The notes: generated from the sequence alone by a model not told the origin. 64,000 nucleotides of DNA from Nesterenkonia aurantiaca (GCF_004364585.1 NZ_SOAN01000002.1:251000-314999); one strand, 5' to 3'. Counted from the first letter of the stretch, positions 29,107 to 37,796 are shown. Program-made: numbers and translations.

Positions 29107-29324
29107 AGCGCCATCACTGCCAATCCGATCAGGCAGGCCAGAACGGTCGCGGCCACGTAGACGCCAATGTCCGCGATGGACAAGGGTTGCCGTGCATCCT
29201 GGTGGGCTTCTGCCGATTCTACGATCTCGATGCGGCGCTCTAGCTCCTCGGCGATGCTTCTCGGTGTGCCGCTACTTGTCATCGTCTCTACGAAGTTGAC
29301 CGGCGGTGAAGGTGGCCGTGTCAT
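29103..29324 (-). CDS. Small single-TM protein co-translated with the NCS1 permease
   Basis: 73 residues: a Pro/Ser/Thr-rich start, a charged helix SIAEELERRIEIVESAEAHQ (about 23-42) and one membrane helix (about 51-72, VYVAATVLACLIGLAVMAL) that runs to the last residue. AAGGAG sits 6 bases before the ATG and the stop overlaps the permease start by 4 bp, strong evidence that it is a real gene. I do not recognise a family. The arrangement recalls small accessory subunits of secondary transporters. First gene of the operon. Confidence 0.75.
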   Translation of the reverse strand: MTRPPSPPVNFVETMTSSGTPRSIAEELERRIEIVESAEAHQDARQPLSIADIGVYVAATVLACLIGLAVMAL

Positions 29325-29369
29325 AGGTGCTCCTTAGGAACAAGGCGGCGCCGCTCGGCGTCGCTTAAT

Positions 29370-29386
29370 CAAACTGCATTTGGTTT
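29370..29386. promoter_or_regulatory. Dyad in the divergent NCS1/nitrilase promoter region
   Basis: CAAA-N5-TTTG (29370-29382) overlaps AAAC-N8-GTTT (29371-29386) in a short AT-rich stretch between the divergent operons. A candidate operator for the TetR protein at 25876-26532 and possibly a shared control point. Confidence 0.4.
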
Positions 29387-29485
29387 AGAATCTTCACATG
29401 TGACCTACGTCTCGTCAAGAGGTGCCGGGTGGATTAATGTCAGCTCGATGGCAGGCAGGTTCGAGCGGAATGGGAGGATGGCGAA

Positions 29486-30340
29486 GTGCCCAAGAAGACG
29501 ACACCTCAGAGCAGTCCGTGGACATCTTGCGCTGTAGTCGCAGTGGCTCAGGGGGAGGCCTCGATCGGTGACATCGAGGAGAACCTTGCTGTCTTGGAGC
29601 GGCTGATCGCCTGCGCGGCGAATGAGGGGGCTGATGTCGTGGTTACGCCTGAGCTCTTTGCGACAGGTTACGATCCAGCCGAAGCCGTGCTTCATGACGG
29701 TGAGCGGATCCGTGCTCAGATAGCCGATCTCGCGCGACGCCACCATGTGGCAGTCGTTGGATCGACTATCGAAAGCGGGTGCGTGGGGGGTGAGGCAAAG
29801 TACTACATCACCGCGTCGTTCGTAGATGCTTCGGGTCATGAGCTAGCGCGCAGCAGGAAGGCTCACCTATTCGGCCCAATAGAGCAAGGGTGCATCGATA
29901 CGATGGGGTACGGTTCAGTATTCTCCTGGCGCGGACTCCGCTGTGCTATGGGCACCTGTTACGACATTGAGTTTCCGGAGTTCGTGCGACATGGTGCGCG
30001 GTTGGGGGCGCAGGTGTTCTTCGTTCCTACGGCTGTCCCGACGCTGAACTTTCAAGATCCTCACCGTGATGCCGCGTGGAGCTACGACGCAACACAGACC
30101 TCCCTGCTGCAGGTTCCTGCGAGGGCACTCGAGAATGGTGTCGTAATTGCTTATGCGAACCATGCGGCACCTGGCTTCACGGCCCACAGCTGCATCGCGA
30201 CCCCCTACGGCCGCCTGGCTGCGCTCATCGAGGACGGTGAAGGCGTTGCGCTTGCGGAAGTAGATGTTGCGTCCATCGAGCAAGCGCGGTCCGTCAACAC
30301 CTACCTCCAGGATTTCGAAAGACCCGGATTGCGACCCTGA
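29486..30340 (+). CDS. Carbon-nitrogen hydrolase (nitrilase superfamily amidase)
   Basis: 284 residues with the complete catalytic set Glu56 (TPELFATGYD), Lys125 (SRKAHLFG) and Cys158 (GTCYDIEFPE). The GTCYDxEFPE form is typical of aliphatic amidases and of (R)-amidase/guanidinobutyramide-type enzymes rather than true nitrilases. The start is a GTG with GGGAGG upstream. Divergent from the small protein-NCS1-ADH-TetR operon. A route in which an imported amide is hydrolysed here would fit the island; the exact substrate is not determined by the sequence. Confidence 0.88.
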   Translation: MPKKTTPQSSPWTSCAVVAVAQGEASIGDIEENLAVLERLIACAANEGADVVVTPELFATGYDPAEAVLHDGERIRAQIADLARRHHVAVVGSTIESGCVGGEAKYYITASFVDASGHELARSRKAHLFGPIEQGCIDTMGYGSVFSWRGLRCAMGTCYDIEFPEFVRHGARLGAQVFFVPTAVPTLNFQDPHRDAAWSYDATQTSLLQVPARALENGVVIAYANHAAPGFTAHSCIATPYGRLAALIEDGEGVALAEVDVASIEQARSVNTYLQDFERPGLRP

Positions 30341-30498
30341 AGGTGAAGATCCAGAGTCGCGTGAGTCGTCGGACGCGATGACCTGGGCGACCGACCAGGC
30401 GACATGCTGCGCGACGGCGCAAAGGCATCGTGTAGGTGCCCACTGCGGGTCCGCGGCTTTGTGCAAGGGCAGAGTTCCTTGCATCATTTCACCGCTGG

Positions 30499-31434
30499 TC
30501 AACATGTGTCTGTGGACATGTCTTCCAGGGTGTCGTCCTCCGGGGCTGGGGCCGTGCTCCGGCCGTATCGGAGCTGGCAGAAGTCGCGCAGCCGCTGCGC
30601 CATGTTCAGCAGCATTGCGCTTCCATGGTGATCCCTCCGCCAGGCGGCGTAGAGGTGGAATCGGAGAGCCTGCCCCCGTTCGTCGAGAATCCTCAGGGGG
30701 TGCAGAGCGAAGTGTGTGTCGTCCGAGAGGACCGCGACTCCTCGTCCGGCTGCGGCCAGGGCCTGCGCCAGCCTTCCCTGTGAGACTTCAATGGTGTTGC
30801 GGGGTGCAAGGTTCGCGAGGTTCAGTGCGGCGTCGAGCATCTGTCGGGATTTCTGCATTGTTGGCACGAGGATCAGCGCCTGTTCACACAGAGACCCGAG
30901 GTCGATCGAGTCTCGAGACGCCCATTCGTGTGACCGGGGCACGCAGGCCCAGATGGGAAGTGTGGCAAGCAGAAGTGACGCATGGTCATTGGCCGCTCGC
31001 TGTGGCGTGATGATCAGATCGTGATCGGAGCTGTCCTTGGTGATCTCTGGGCTGAGCGCAATCTCGGAGACGTGCGGGGTCGGGTCGTTCTGGGAGAAGG
31101 TCGCGACGAATGGGGCAACGATGTCGATCAGGGTGGTCTGCGGCGCACCGATCGTGAGGTTGCGCATGGTGCCTGAGGCGAGCGTCTCGGCGATCATCTC
31201 GGCGTGGCTGTGGACGCGCAGCACCTCTCGGCTGACCGAGAGGAACTCTGCGCCCTCTGACGTGAGGATCAGTCGATTGCCCCCGCGGCGGAACAGCTGA
31301 AGTCCGAGGTTCTTCTCGAGCTCCCTGATCTGTCGGGAGAGCGCTGGCTGGGTGATGTGCAGGGTCTCTGCGGCCGCTGACACAGTCCCCTCATCAGCGA
31401 CAGCGGCGAAGTACCTGAGCAGTCTATGGTTCAC
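30499..31434 (-). CDS. LysR family transcriptional regulator
   Basis: 311 residues: winged HTH at 1-60 (LLRYFAAVADEGTVSAAAE, TQPALSRQIRELEKNLG) and a periplasmic-binding-like effector domain at about 90-295. The C-terminal 20 residues are acidic. Divergent from gabT, whose upstream region holds two clear palindromes, so it is the natural activator of gabT-gabD. GABA or succinate semialdehyde are likely effectors by analogy only. Confidence 0.92.
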   Translation of the reverse strand: MNHRLLRYFAAVADEGTVSAAAETLHITQPALSRQIRELEKNLGLQLFRRGGNRLILTSEGAEFLSVSREVLRVHSHAEMIAETLASGTMRNLTIGAPQTTLIDIVAPFVATFSQNDPTPHVSEIALSPEITKDSSDHDLIITPQRAANDHASLLLATLPIWACVPRSHEWASRDSIDLGSLCEQALILVPTMQKSRQMLDAALNLANLAPRNTIEVSQGRLAQALAAAGRGVAVLSDDTHFALHPLRILDERGQALRFHLYAAWRRDHHGSAMLLNMAQRLRDFCQLRYGRSTAPAPEDDTLEDMSTDTC

Positions 31435-31446
31435 CTATCCAGCATC

Positions 31447-31465
31447 CCATGCGCTTAAGGCATGG
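31447..31465. promoter_or_regulatory. Palindrome, candidate LysR recognition site
   Basis: CCATGC-GCTTAAG-GCATGG: perfect 6-bp arms around a nearly self-complementary centre, 13 bp upstream of the LysR start. The position suits the autoregulatory recognition site of a divergent LysR protein. Confidence 0.55.
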
Positions 31466-31508
31466 TTTGTATCAGCACTAGGCATTCGACAGCATGCTCC
31501 CGCCTAGG

Positions 31509-31529
31509 TGACCATCAGATCAATGGTCA
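31509..31529. promoter_or_regulatory. Palindrome close to gabT, candidate activation site
   Basis: TGACCAT-CAGATCA-ATGGTCA: perfect 7-bp arms with a 7-bp spacer, 29 bp before the gabT ATG. A second site close to the promoter is common for LysR-controlled genes, although its core differs from the first palindrome. Confidence 0.5.
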
Positions 31530-31558
31530 TCTGACCCCCACCGTGTAAGGAGTGCCCC

Positions 31559-32869
31559 ATGGAACAGACTCGACGCCTCATTACTGAGCTGCCTGGCCCG
31601 AAAGCTCGCGCGCTGATGGAGCGGCAGGACGCTGCGGTGGCCCGCGGTGTCTCCACCTTGATGCCCACCTTCGCCGTCCGAGCCCAGGACGGGATCCTTG
31701 AGGATGTCGACGGGAACCAGCTCATCGACCTCGGGGCGGGCATCGCCGTCACAAGCGTTGGAGCCAGTGCGCCGAAGGTGGTCGAGGCAGTGCAGCGGCA
31801 GGTCGCTGAGTTCACCCACACCTGCTTCATGGTGACCCCCTATGAGGGCTACGTGGCCGTGGCCGAGAAGCTCGCGGAGATCACCCCCGTCTCAGGTCCG
31901 GTGCGCACCGCACTGTTCAATTCCGGCGCCGAGGCGGTGGAGAATGCGGTCAAGATCGCCAGGGCGTACACCGGGAAGCAGGCCGTCGCGGCCTTCGACC
32001 ATGCCTACCATGGACGCACCACGCTCACGATGGCGCTCACGGCCAAGTCGATGCCGTACAAGCACAGCTTCGGCCCTTTCGCTCCCGAGATCTACCGGGT
32101 GCCGGGCTCCTACCCATACCGGGACCAGCTCGATGGTCATACGGCCGCGGCCCGCGCCATCGCGCAGCTGGAGACGCAGATCCGCGCCGAGAACCTTGCG
32201 GCGGTCATCATGGAACCGATCCAGGGTGAGGGCGGATTCATCGTTCCAGCACCCGGGTTCCTGAAGGATATCGTTCAGTGGTGCAACGCGAACGATGTCG
32301 TGTTCATCGCGGACGAGATCCAGACGGGATTCGCCCGCACCGGTCGTTGGTTCGCCTCAGAATACGAGGACGTGCAGCCAGACATCATCACCACGGCCAA
32401 GGGCATCGCCGGAGGCATGCCGCTCTCGGCGGTCACTGGACGGGCAGAGATCATGGACGCGGCTCACCCTGGGGGTCTCGGGGGAACCTACGGCGGAAAC
32501 CCCGTCGCATGTGCAGCCGCCCTGGCTGCCATCGAGACGATCGAAGAGGGTCGTCTGGATCAGGAGGCGCTGCGGATTGAGAAGCTGGTCCTCGCGCATC
32601 TGGAGGAGATCCAGCGCCAGGACCCCCGCATCGGAGAGATCCGCGGGCGAGGGGCGATGCTTGCCTTTGAACTTGTAGATCCCCAGACTCAGGCACCCGA
32701 CGCGGCGCTGACCTCCGCGGTCGCGTCCGCGGCGCGCCAAGCGGGTGTCATCGCCCTGACCTGCGGGACCTATGGCAATGTGGTTCGGCTGCTTCCCCCT
32801 CTGACCATCAGCGACGAGCTGCTCGAAGAAGGCCTCACAGTCATCACCGACGCGCTCACCGCAGCCTGA
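31559..32869 (+). CDS. gabT: 4-aminobutyrate--2-oxoglutarate transaminase
   Basis: Class III PLP aminotransferase of 436 residues that converts GABA and 2-oxoglutarate to succinate semialdehyde and glutamate. Features: FNSGAEAVENAVKIAR (phosphate-binding loop, about 119-134), AYHGRT, MEPIQGEGG, ADEIQTGFARTG with the PLP-contacting Asp, and the Schiff-base Lys281 in TTAKGIAGG. AAGGAG sits 6 bases before the ATG. gabD follows 82 bp downstream on the same strand. Confidence 0.95.
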   Translation: MEQTRRLITELPGPKARALMERQDAAVARGVSTLMPTFAVRAQDGILEDVDGNQLIDLGAGIAVTSVGASAPKVVEAVQRQVAEFTHTCFMVTPYEGYVAVAEKLAEITPVSGPVRTALFNSGAEAVENAVKIARAYTGKQAVAAFDHAYHGRTTLTMALTAKSMPYKHSFGPFAPEIYRVPGSYPYRDQLDGHTAAARAIAQLETQIRAENLAAVIMEPIQGEGGFIVPAPGFLKDIVQWCNANDVVFIADEIQTGFARTGRWFASEYEDVQPDIITTAKGIAGGMPLSAVTGRAEIMDAAHPGGLGGTYGGNPVACAAALAAIETIEEGRLDQEALRIEKLVLAHLEEIQRQDPRIGEIRGRGAMLAFELVDPQTQAPDAALTSAVASAARQAGVIALTCGTYGNVVRLLPPLTISDELLEEGLTVITDALTAA

Positions 32870-32951
32870 GCTCGCCGGTCTCCCCATCCGCCACCTCGCG
32901 CCAGGTCCTCCGGCTCGGACGTGCCGTGGCGCCGATCAGAAAGTCTCATAG

Positions 32952-34463
32952 ATGAACAGCTCAGACCAGACCCCGCTCACGCAGGGGGTGCAGGACCGCA
33001 TAGACGCCTTGCTCGCTGCCACCCCTAAGGGGCTCCTCATCGATGGCGTCTGGGGGGAGTCCTCTGACGGCTCGACCTTCGAGGTGGAGAACCCGGCCAC
33101 CCAGGAGGTCATCGCGACGATGTCCTCGGCCACCGAAGAAGATGCCCGTGCGGCCATGGACGCGGCTGCCGCGGCCCAGGAACCATGGGCGAGGACCCCG
33201 GTCCGGGAGCGGGCGGAGATCCTGCGGCGAGCCTTCGATCTGGTCCAGGAGCGGGCCGAGGAGCTCGCACTGCTGATGACCCTCGAGATGGGCAAGCCTC
33301 TGGCCCAGTCCCGGGGGGAGGTCGCCTACGGTGGAGAGTTCCTGCGCTGGTTCTCTGAGGAGGCCGTCCGTGATTATGGCCGATACGCCCAGACCCCCGA
33401 GGGCAGTCTGCGCATGCTGGTCACGCGGAAGCCAGTCGGGCCCTGCCTGCTGATCACTCCGTGGAACTTCCCGCTGGCCATGGCGACCCGCAAAGTAGCC
33501 CCCGCGGTCGCCGCAGGCTGCACGATGGTTCTGAAGCCCGCTGCGTTGACGCCGCTGACCGCGCAGTATTTCGCTCAGATCATGCTTGATGCAGGACTTC
33601 CCGATGGCGTGCTCAACGTCGTCTCGACCAATAATGCCTCAGCAATCTCCGAACCGATCATGCGGGACCCCCGGCTGCGCAAGGTCTCCTTCACCGGCTC
33701 CACGCCGGTGGGCAAGCACCTGATGAAGCTGGCTGCCGAGAACGTGCTGAGAACTTCCATGGAGCTCGGCGGCAACGGACCGCTGATCGTCTTCGAGGAT
33801 GCAGATCTGGACAAGGCCGTCGCAGGGGCGATGGCGGCGAAGATGCGCAATATGGGTGAGGCCTGCACGGCGGCGAACCGCCTGCTGGTCCATGAATCGG
33901 TGGCTGATGAGTTCGTCGCCCGGCTCGCTGAGAAGATGTCTGTGCTGACGCTGGGTTCCGGGCTCGAGGACGGTGTCGATGTCGGGCCGCTGATCGATGC
34001 CAGGGCTTGCGAATCGATGGAATCGCTCGTGGCCGATGCTGTTGGCGGCGGTGCGCAGGTGGTCACCGGTGGCAGGCGCGCAGAAGGCGCCGGGTACTTC
34101 TTCGAACCGACGGTGCTGCGTGACGTCGCCTCGGATGCCCGGGTGCTCCGGGAAGAGATCTTTGGTCCAGTCGCCCCGGTAATCACATTCCGCGATGAAG
34201 CCGAAGCGGTGGCTCTGGCCAACAGCACCGAGTACGGCCTGGCCTCTTACGTATTCACCGAGAACATCTCGCGTGGCCTGCGCATCGGAGACCGCGTCGA
34301 GTTCGGCCTGATGGGGCTCAACGTGGGCGTGATCTCCAACGCAGCCGCCCCCTTCGGCGGTGTGAAACAGTCCGGACTGGGCCGCGAGGGAGGAGCGGAA
34401 GGCATCGCGGAGTACACCAGCACCCAGTACATCGGGGTGGAGAATCCCTGGGGCACTCTCTGA
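32952..34463 (+). CDS. gabD: Succinate-semialdehyde dehydrogenase
   Basis: 503-residue ALDH of the GabD group that oxidises succinate semialdehyde to succinate. TPWNFPLAMATRKVAPAVAAG is the co-factor segment (about 170-190), general base Glu271 in MELGGNGP and nucleophile Cys305 in GEACTAANR. Longer than the two other SSADH-like enzymes of the window and from a different branch (PLAMATRK rather than PYYQVARF). Second gene of the gabTD operon, followed by a strong hairpin. Confidence 0.93.
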   Translation: MNSSDQTPLTQGVQDRIDALLAATPKGLLIDGVWGESSDGSTFEVENPATQEVIATMSSATEEDARAAMDAAAAAQEPWARTPVRERAEILRRAFDLVQERAEELALLMTLEMGKPLAQSRGEVAYGGEFLRWFSEEAVRDYGRYAQTPEGSLRMLVTRKPVGPCLLITPWNFPLAMATRKVAPAVAAGCTMVLKPAALTPLTAQYFAQIMLDAGLPDGVLNVVSTNNASAISEPIMRDPRLRKVSFTGSTPVGKHLMKLAAENVLRTSMELGGNGPLIVFEDADLDKAVAGAMAAKMRNMGEACTAANRLLVHESVADEFVARLAEKMSVLTLGSGLEDGVDVGPLIDARACESMESLVADAVGGGAQVVTGGRRAEGAGYFFEPTVLRDVASDARVLREEIFGPVAPVITFRDEAEAVALANSTEYGLASYVFTENISRGLRIGDRVEFGLMGLNVGVISNAAAPFGGVKQSGLGREGGAEGIAEYTSTQYIGVENPWGTL

Positions 34464-34506
34464 AAGATGCGGGCGGTCTGGCAGCACCGCATCGGGGAAG
34501 CTCTGT

Positions 34507-34534
34507 ATCGGCGCCCATAGGTGCCGGCGCCGAT
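34507..34534 (+). terminator. Terminator-like hairpin after gabD
   Basis: ATCGGCGCC (34507-34515) and GGCGCCGAT (34526-34534) form a perfect 9-bp GC-rich stem with a 10-base loop, about 45 bp past the gabD stop. There is no run of T, as is common for terminators in this phylum. Confidence 0.6.
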
Positions 34535-34612
34535 TAGCTCCGAAGCCTCGGCCGTAATCGTGCCAGCAGCACCTTTCTATACGTCTCCGAGATTCAGGCG
34601 TATCAATGAGGT

Positions 34613-36532
34613 ATGAAGGCACTCCTTGCGGGCCTCAGACGCTATCCGATGGTCCTGGCGACCCTTGCCGTCGGTTTGCTCGGCGGTGCCTTGGAGCTGA
34701 GTGCTCAGGGACCTGCGGCTCGCTGGCTGATCTCCGGATTCGCCGTGGTCATCGCGCTGCTGCAGGTCCGTCGAATGGTCAAGGACCTGCGCGCCGGAAC
34801 CTACGGCATCGACCTGCTCGCGGTCACCGCCATCGGCTCCACCGTAGCGGTGGGGGAGTATTGGGCCGCACTGGTGGTCTGCCTGATGCTCTCCGGCGGC
34901 GAGGCGCTCGAGGACTACGCCGCCGGCCGTGCCCGCCGGGAGCTGACCGGCCTGCTGGAGAACGCCCCGCACACCGCGCACCGGCTGGGCCCGGAGAGCG
35001 GCCCCGACAGCGGCCCCACAGATATCCCGGTGGAAGCGGTCCGCGTCGGTGACCGGCTGCTGGTGCGGCCCTTCGAGGTGGTGCCGGTGGACGGCGTGCT
35101 CACCTCTGCCGCCGCCACCTTCGATGAGTCCTCACTCACCGGGGAATCGCTGCCCGTGGAACGTGTCCGCGGCGAGGACCTGCTCTCCGGAGTCGTCAAC
35201 GGCGGTGAAGCCATCGAGGTGCGCGCCACCGCCGGCGCCTCGGAGTCCCAGTACCAGCGGATCATCGCGCTGGTCCGAGAGGCCCAGGAATCCAAGGCCC
35301 CCTTCGTCCGGCTCGCCGACCGGGTCGCGGTGCCCTTCACCCTCGGCGCGCTGGGACTGGCCGCCGGGGCCTGGGCGCTCTCCGGGGACCCCGCACGCGC
35401 AGCCGAGGTGCTCGTCGTCGCGACGCCCTGCCCGCTGATCATCGCGGCGCCGGTGGCGTTCATGGCGGGCATGTCCCGTGCGGCCAGCAACGGGATCATC
35501 GTCAAGAGCAGCGGCACGCTGGAACAGCTGGCTCGGGTGAGGACCGCCGCCTTCGACAAGACCGGCACCCTGACCCACGGCAGGCCAGAGGTGACCCAGG
35601 TCCACGCGCTCGGCCTCGCCCCAGAGCTGATGCTCGCGCTCGCCGCGGGAGTCGAGCAGTACTCCTCGCATCCACTGGCCGCCGCCGTGGTCGCCGCCGC
35701 CCGCGCCGGCGGAGCAGGCGTGCCGCCCGCGGAGGAGGTCACCGAAGTCCCGGCCAACGGGGTGCGTGGGACGGTGGAGGGTCGCGTCGTGCTGGTCGGC
35801 AGCGTCCGGTTCATCGCCCGGGAGACCGGCTCGACCCCGGACACCCCGCCGGTGGGGCACAGCGGGGTCCACGTGGCCGTGGACGGCCGCTACGCGGGCT
35901 ATATCGCCCTGGCCGACGAGCTGCGCCTGGAGACCCGGGCCACGATGTCCTCGCTGCACCGGGCGGGGGTGAACACCACGATGATGCTCACCGGCGACGG
36001 AGAGCACGTGGCCCGCCATATTGCGCAGCAGGCCGGCATCGACGACGTGCGCGCCGACCTGCTGCCCGAGGACAAGGTCACCGCGGTGCAGGCCGCGCAG
36101 CCGCGGCCCGTGATGATGGTGGGCGACGGGGTCAACGATGCGCCGGTGCTTGCGGTCGCCGACGTCGGGGTGGCGATGGGGGCGCGCGGCTCCAGCGCCG
36201 CCAGCGAGTCCGCCGACGTCGTCATCACGGTCGATGACCTCGGCCGCAGTGCACGCGCGGTGCACATCGGTCGGCGCACCATGCGGGTCGCCTGGCAGGC
36301 GATCTGGATCGGCGTGGGCATGTCCGTGGTGCTGATGCTCATCGCCGCGGCCGGCCTGCTCCCGGCCATCGTCGGTGCCTGGCTGCAGGAGGTGGTCGAC
36401 CTCGCCTGCATCCTGTGGGCGCTGCTGGCGATGCGCCCGAGCCGGTCGGAGCGGACCGAATCCACCCGGATGGCGCGGGAGCTGGCGGCCGCTGGCACGG
36501 CGCCGGGGGACCCCGCGGCGGCGCTGCGGTGA
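34613..36532 (+). CDS. P1B-type heavy-metal-translocating ATPase without HMA domain
   Basis: 639 residues: about eight membrane helices, actuator motif TGES (176-179), ion-site motif TPCP (271-274), phosphorylation site DKTGT (Asp315), the P1B-specific SSHP (351-354) and GDGVNDAP near 505. There is no CxxC metal-binding domain at the N-terminus. The TPCP core, in place of CPC (Cu, Zn) or SPC (Co), marks a less studied P1B subgroup, so the metal is not predicted. It stands alone with no metal-sensing regulator beside it. Confidence 0.93.
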   Translation: MKALLAGLRRYPMVLATLAVGLLGGALELSAQGPAARWLISGFAVVIALLQVRRMVKDLRAGTYGIDLLAVTAIGSTVAVGEYWAALVVCLMLSGGEALEDYAAGRARRELTGLLENAPHTAHRLGPESGPDSGPTDIPVEAVRVGDRLLVRPFEVVPVDGVLTSAAATFDESSLTGESLPVERVRGEDLLSGVVNGGEAIEVRATAGASESQYQRIIALVREAQESKAPFVRLADRVAVPFTLGALGLAAGAWALSGDPARAAEVLVVATPCPLIIAAPVAFMAGMSRAASNGIIVKSSGTLEQLARVRTAAFDKTGTLTHGRPEVTQVHALGLAPELMLALAAGVEQYSSHPLAAAVVAAARAGGAGVPPAEEVTEVPANGVRGTVEGRVVLVGSVRFIARETGSTPDTPPVGHSGVHVAVDGRYAGYIALADELRLETRATMSSLHRAGVNTTMMLTGDGEHVARHIAQQAGIDDVRADLLPEDKVTAVQAAQPRPVMMVGDGVNDAPVLAVADVGVAMGARGSSAASESADVVITVDDLGRSARAVHIGRRTMRVAWQAIWIGVGMSVVLMLIAAAGLLPAIVGAWLQEVVDLACILWALLAMRPSRSERTESTRMARELAAAGTAPGDPAAALR

Positions 36533-36550
36533 GCGGTGCCCGGGGCAGTG

Positions 36551-36837
36551 ATGACGCCGTTCGAAAGAATCTTTGAGAATCTGCGTGCCGCGAGGCGCTC
36601 ACCGCCACCACCAGTCAGCTCCTCGGCGCCGGGGACGCCGAGGACGCCGAGGCCACCGTGGTCGACATCGTCACCCAGGGATCCGAGGTGCTGATCTTCA
36701 TCGACATGTACACCGACGGCTCACGCCCCGCAGGAGACATCGTTGAGGACGTCTACGACCGGGTGCACAGCCTGGTCGCCGCCGAACAGCGAGACTCCAC
36801 GACCTTGAAGATACGGATTCTCGGGATCACCCGGGAT
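36551..36837 (+). pseudogene. Frameshifted small gene of unknown family
   Basis: Frame 2 from the ATG at 36551 reads MTPFERIFENLRAA. Frame 1 continues from about 36594 as EALTATTSQLLG and runs through a well-formed amphipathic pattern including DIVTQGSEVLIFIDMY and DIVEDVYDRVHSLVA to about LKIRILGIT (36837). Joining the two needs one inserted base near 36592, giving a plausible protein of about 95 residues. Frame 1 has a TGA at 36574 and no ATG of its own. The end is also unclear: GGATCACC-like triplicate bases follow. Function unknown. Confidence 0.4.
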
Positions 36838-36875
36838 CACCAGCGATCACCGAGCGCAGGCAGCCCGCTTGCGGC

Positions 36876-37796
36876 TCAGCGGAGCCCGTTCTCGCTGAGC
36901 CAGTCCTCCGCGATGCCCCGAATGTTCTCACCGTCGGTGGCGCGCTGATTCATGGTCATGAGGTCATCGGTGCTCAGCTCGGCCGAGACGGCGTCCAGCG
37001 CCTCTGCGACCTCTTCCGTGGCGGCCCCCTCCGAAAGGATCGGCAGAATGTTCTCCGCGGCGAAGAGCGACTGGTCATCTTCGAGGACCACGAGCTCGTT
37101 CTCCTCGACCTGGGGATCGGTGCTGAAGAGGTTGGCCACGTCGATCTGCCCGCTGGTGACCGCGGTCAGCGTCAGCGGTCCGCCCGCGTCGAGGACCTGG
37201 AAGTCCTGGAACTCGAGTCCGTAGACGTCCTGAAGCCCGACCACGCCGTTGTGCCGGTCGATCCACTCGGGCGGTCCGCCCAGGACGAGCTCCTCAGCGT
37301 GCGGCTCGAGGTCCGAGAAGGTCTCCAGCTCGTACTCCTCGGCGGTCTCCTGCGTGACCGCAAGGACGTTGCGGTTCTGCGCCTCGGCGGCGTCGAGGCC
37401 TGCCAGGCCGCGCTCCGGGAGCAGCTCCTGGAGCGCGGCGAGCACGTCCTCGGTCTCAGTGGCCTCGGACTCGGCGTCCAGGTGCATCATCAGCGCCCCG
37501 GCGTAGTCCGGGACCAGATCGATGGAGCCATCCTGGACCGCCTCGATATAGACCTCCCGGCTGCCGATGTTGAAGTTCTCGGACACCTCGATCCCGGCGT
37601 CCTGCAGCGCGAGCGAGTAGATGTTCGCGATCAGCTGGCTCTCCGGGAAGTCCGCCGAACCGATGGTGACGGCGCCCGGTTCGGAGGCGTCACCGCCAGC
37701 GGCGTCGTCGTTCTCCAGGGGATCTCCGCCACAGGCGGAAAGGGTCAGCAGGCCGGCTGCTGCCACAGCGGCGGAGGTCAGGCTCAGTCGTCTCAA
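36876..37796 (-). CDS. Osmoprotectant ABC transporter substrate-binding lipoprotein
   Basis: 306 residues, OpuCC/OsmF type. The signal peptide ends in LTLSAC (lipidated Cys22). The body starts VTIGSADFPESQLIANIYSL (about 43-62), the classical start of quaternary-amine binding domains, and has VPDYAGALM (near 95-103). Likely ligands are glycine betaine, choline or carnitine. Last of the four-gene operon, separated from the permease by 115 bp of GT-rich DNA, an unusually long gap for this operon. Confidence 0.92.
   Translation of the reverse strand: MRRLSLTSAAVAAAGLLTLSACGGDPLENDDAAGGDASEPGAVTIGSADFPESQLIANIYSLALQDAGIEVSENFNIGSREVYIEAVQDGSIDLVPDYAGALMMHLDAESEATETEDVLAALQELLPERGLAGLDAAEAQNRNVLAVTQETAEEYELETFSDLEPHAEELVLGGPPEWIDRHNGVVGLQDVYGLEFQDFQVLDAGGPLTLTAVTSGQIDVANLFSTDPQVEENELVVLEDDQSLFAAENILPILSEGAATEEVAEALDAVSAELSTDDLMTMNQRATDGENIRGIAEDWLSENGLR

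Noticed and set aside
30341-30498. Possible gene remnant between the amidase and LysR genes
   Set aside because: Both strands have open frames but no codon bias or domain pattern; I see nothing in this convergent gap.
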